Below, piece after piece: positions 63,971 through 64,000 of a stretch of DNA of 64,000 nucleotides. Numbering within the stretch: the stretch's first letter is position 1; each line of letters opens with the position of its first letter. This stretch comes from Pseudomonas schmalbachii. GTDB taxonomy: Bacteria; Pseudomonadota; Gammaproteobacteria; Pseudomonadales; Pseudomonadaceae. The DNA is taken from positions 248,001 to 312,000 of the forward strand of contig NZ_JAELYA010000005.1 of assembly GCF_017589465.1 (NCBI RefSeq). Direction: 5' to 3'. The notes beneath the pieces are model-generated. The model was not told where the DNA came from and made no database searches. It saw only the letters and a list, made by a program, of their open reading frames with translations. The position numbers and the translations under genes were made by a program.

Positions 63971-64000
63971 ATGAAAAGCGCTGAAATCCGTGAAGCCTTC
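63971..64000 (+). CDS. alaS: Alanyl-tRNA synthetase (5' end only)
   Basis: The last 30 bases encode MKSAEIREAF, the exact N terminus expected for AlaS in Pseudomonas, behind a 'ggaag' ribosome binding site. The rest lies beyond the window. The short match alone is weak, but the ltaE-alaS order agrees. Confidence 0.8.
   Translation, partial: MKSAEIREAF

Overview
The window is about 65% GC with strong G/C third-position bias. Its gene content and order point to a Pseudomonas of the aeruginosa / nitroreducens / citronellolis neighbourhood. The first 35 kb runs almost in the gene order I remember for P. aeruginosa PAO1 (about PA0758 to PA0783, then PA0788 and PA0789), and the right edge (threonine aldolase, alaS) recalls PA0902-PA0903. 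These correspondences are from memory and were not searched.

Layout. 1-4152: an HDOD protein (cut by the window edge), ygfZ, sdhE-ygfX and nadB. 4153-8657: the envelope-stress operon algU-mucA-mucB-mucC-mucD, with two AlgU-type promoters upstream and a terminator after mucD. 8766-15055: lepA-lepB, a DUF4845 gene, rnc-era-recO-pdxJ, mostly overlapping or tightly spaced. 15257-18251: cmoA-cmoB (tRNA wobble uridine), a lipoprotein gene and a chagasin-type protease inhibitor. 18364-29308: the Lon-like protease AsrA with a sigma-32-like promoter, then proline catabolism (pruR, putA, putP) enclosing a ZnuD-like TonB receptor with a Zur-box-like palindrome. 29371-35108: a VF530 gene, an unusual 1041-residue class A penicillin-binding protein, a small secreted protein, a structured leader or sRNA and a ProY-like permease.

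35.1-60.2 kb looks like accessory or rearranged DNA. It opens with a tandemly duplicated intergenic repeat. Next comes a Fec-type module in the unusual order fecR - receptor - fecI; its receptor has lost the plug and the first part of the barrel by an apparent in-frame deletion. A few small metabolic genes and an L-serine dehydratase follow. A divergent catabolic cluster at 42165-52680 holds an MHS transporter and a LysR regulator facing acyl-CoA dehydrogenase, class III CoA-transferase, enoyl-CoA hydratase, 3-hydroxyacyl-CoA dehydrogenase, 3-oxoadipyl-CoA-type thiolase and an OprD porin. I infer uptake and beta-oxidation of a dicarboxylic acid such as adipate. After a cluster of four intergenic repeats come metR/metE, a membrane protein, a hydrolase, two EamA transporters, an NlpC/P60 peptidase, a likely Nudix gene remnant, a DEAD-box helicase, ltaE and the start of alaS.

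Two themes cross the window. GTAGG-ended palindromic repeats of at least three sequence types sit between genes, usually just past stop codons. AAC/AAA-rich Hfq/Crc-type motifs lie at the ribosome binding sites of most catabolic and transport genes, which suggests shared catabolite repression of proline, amino acid and dicarboxylate use. I saw no CRISPR array, rRNA, tRNA, prophage or intact insertion sequence.
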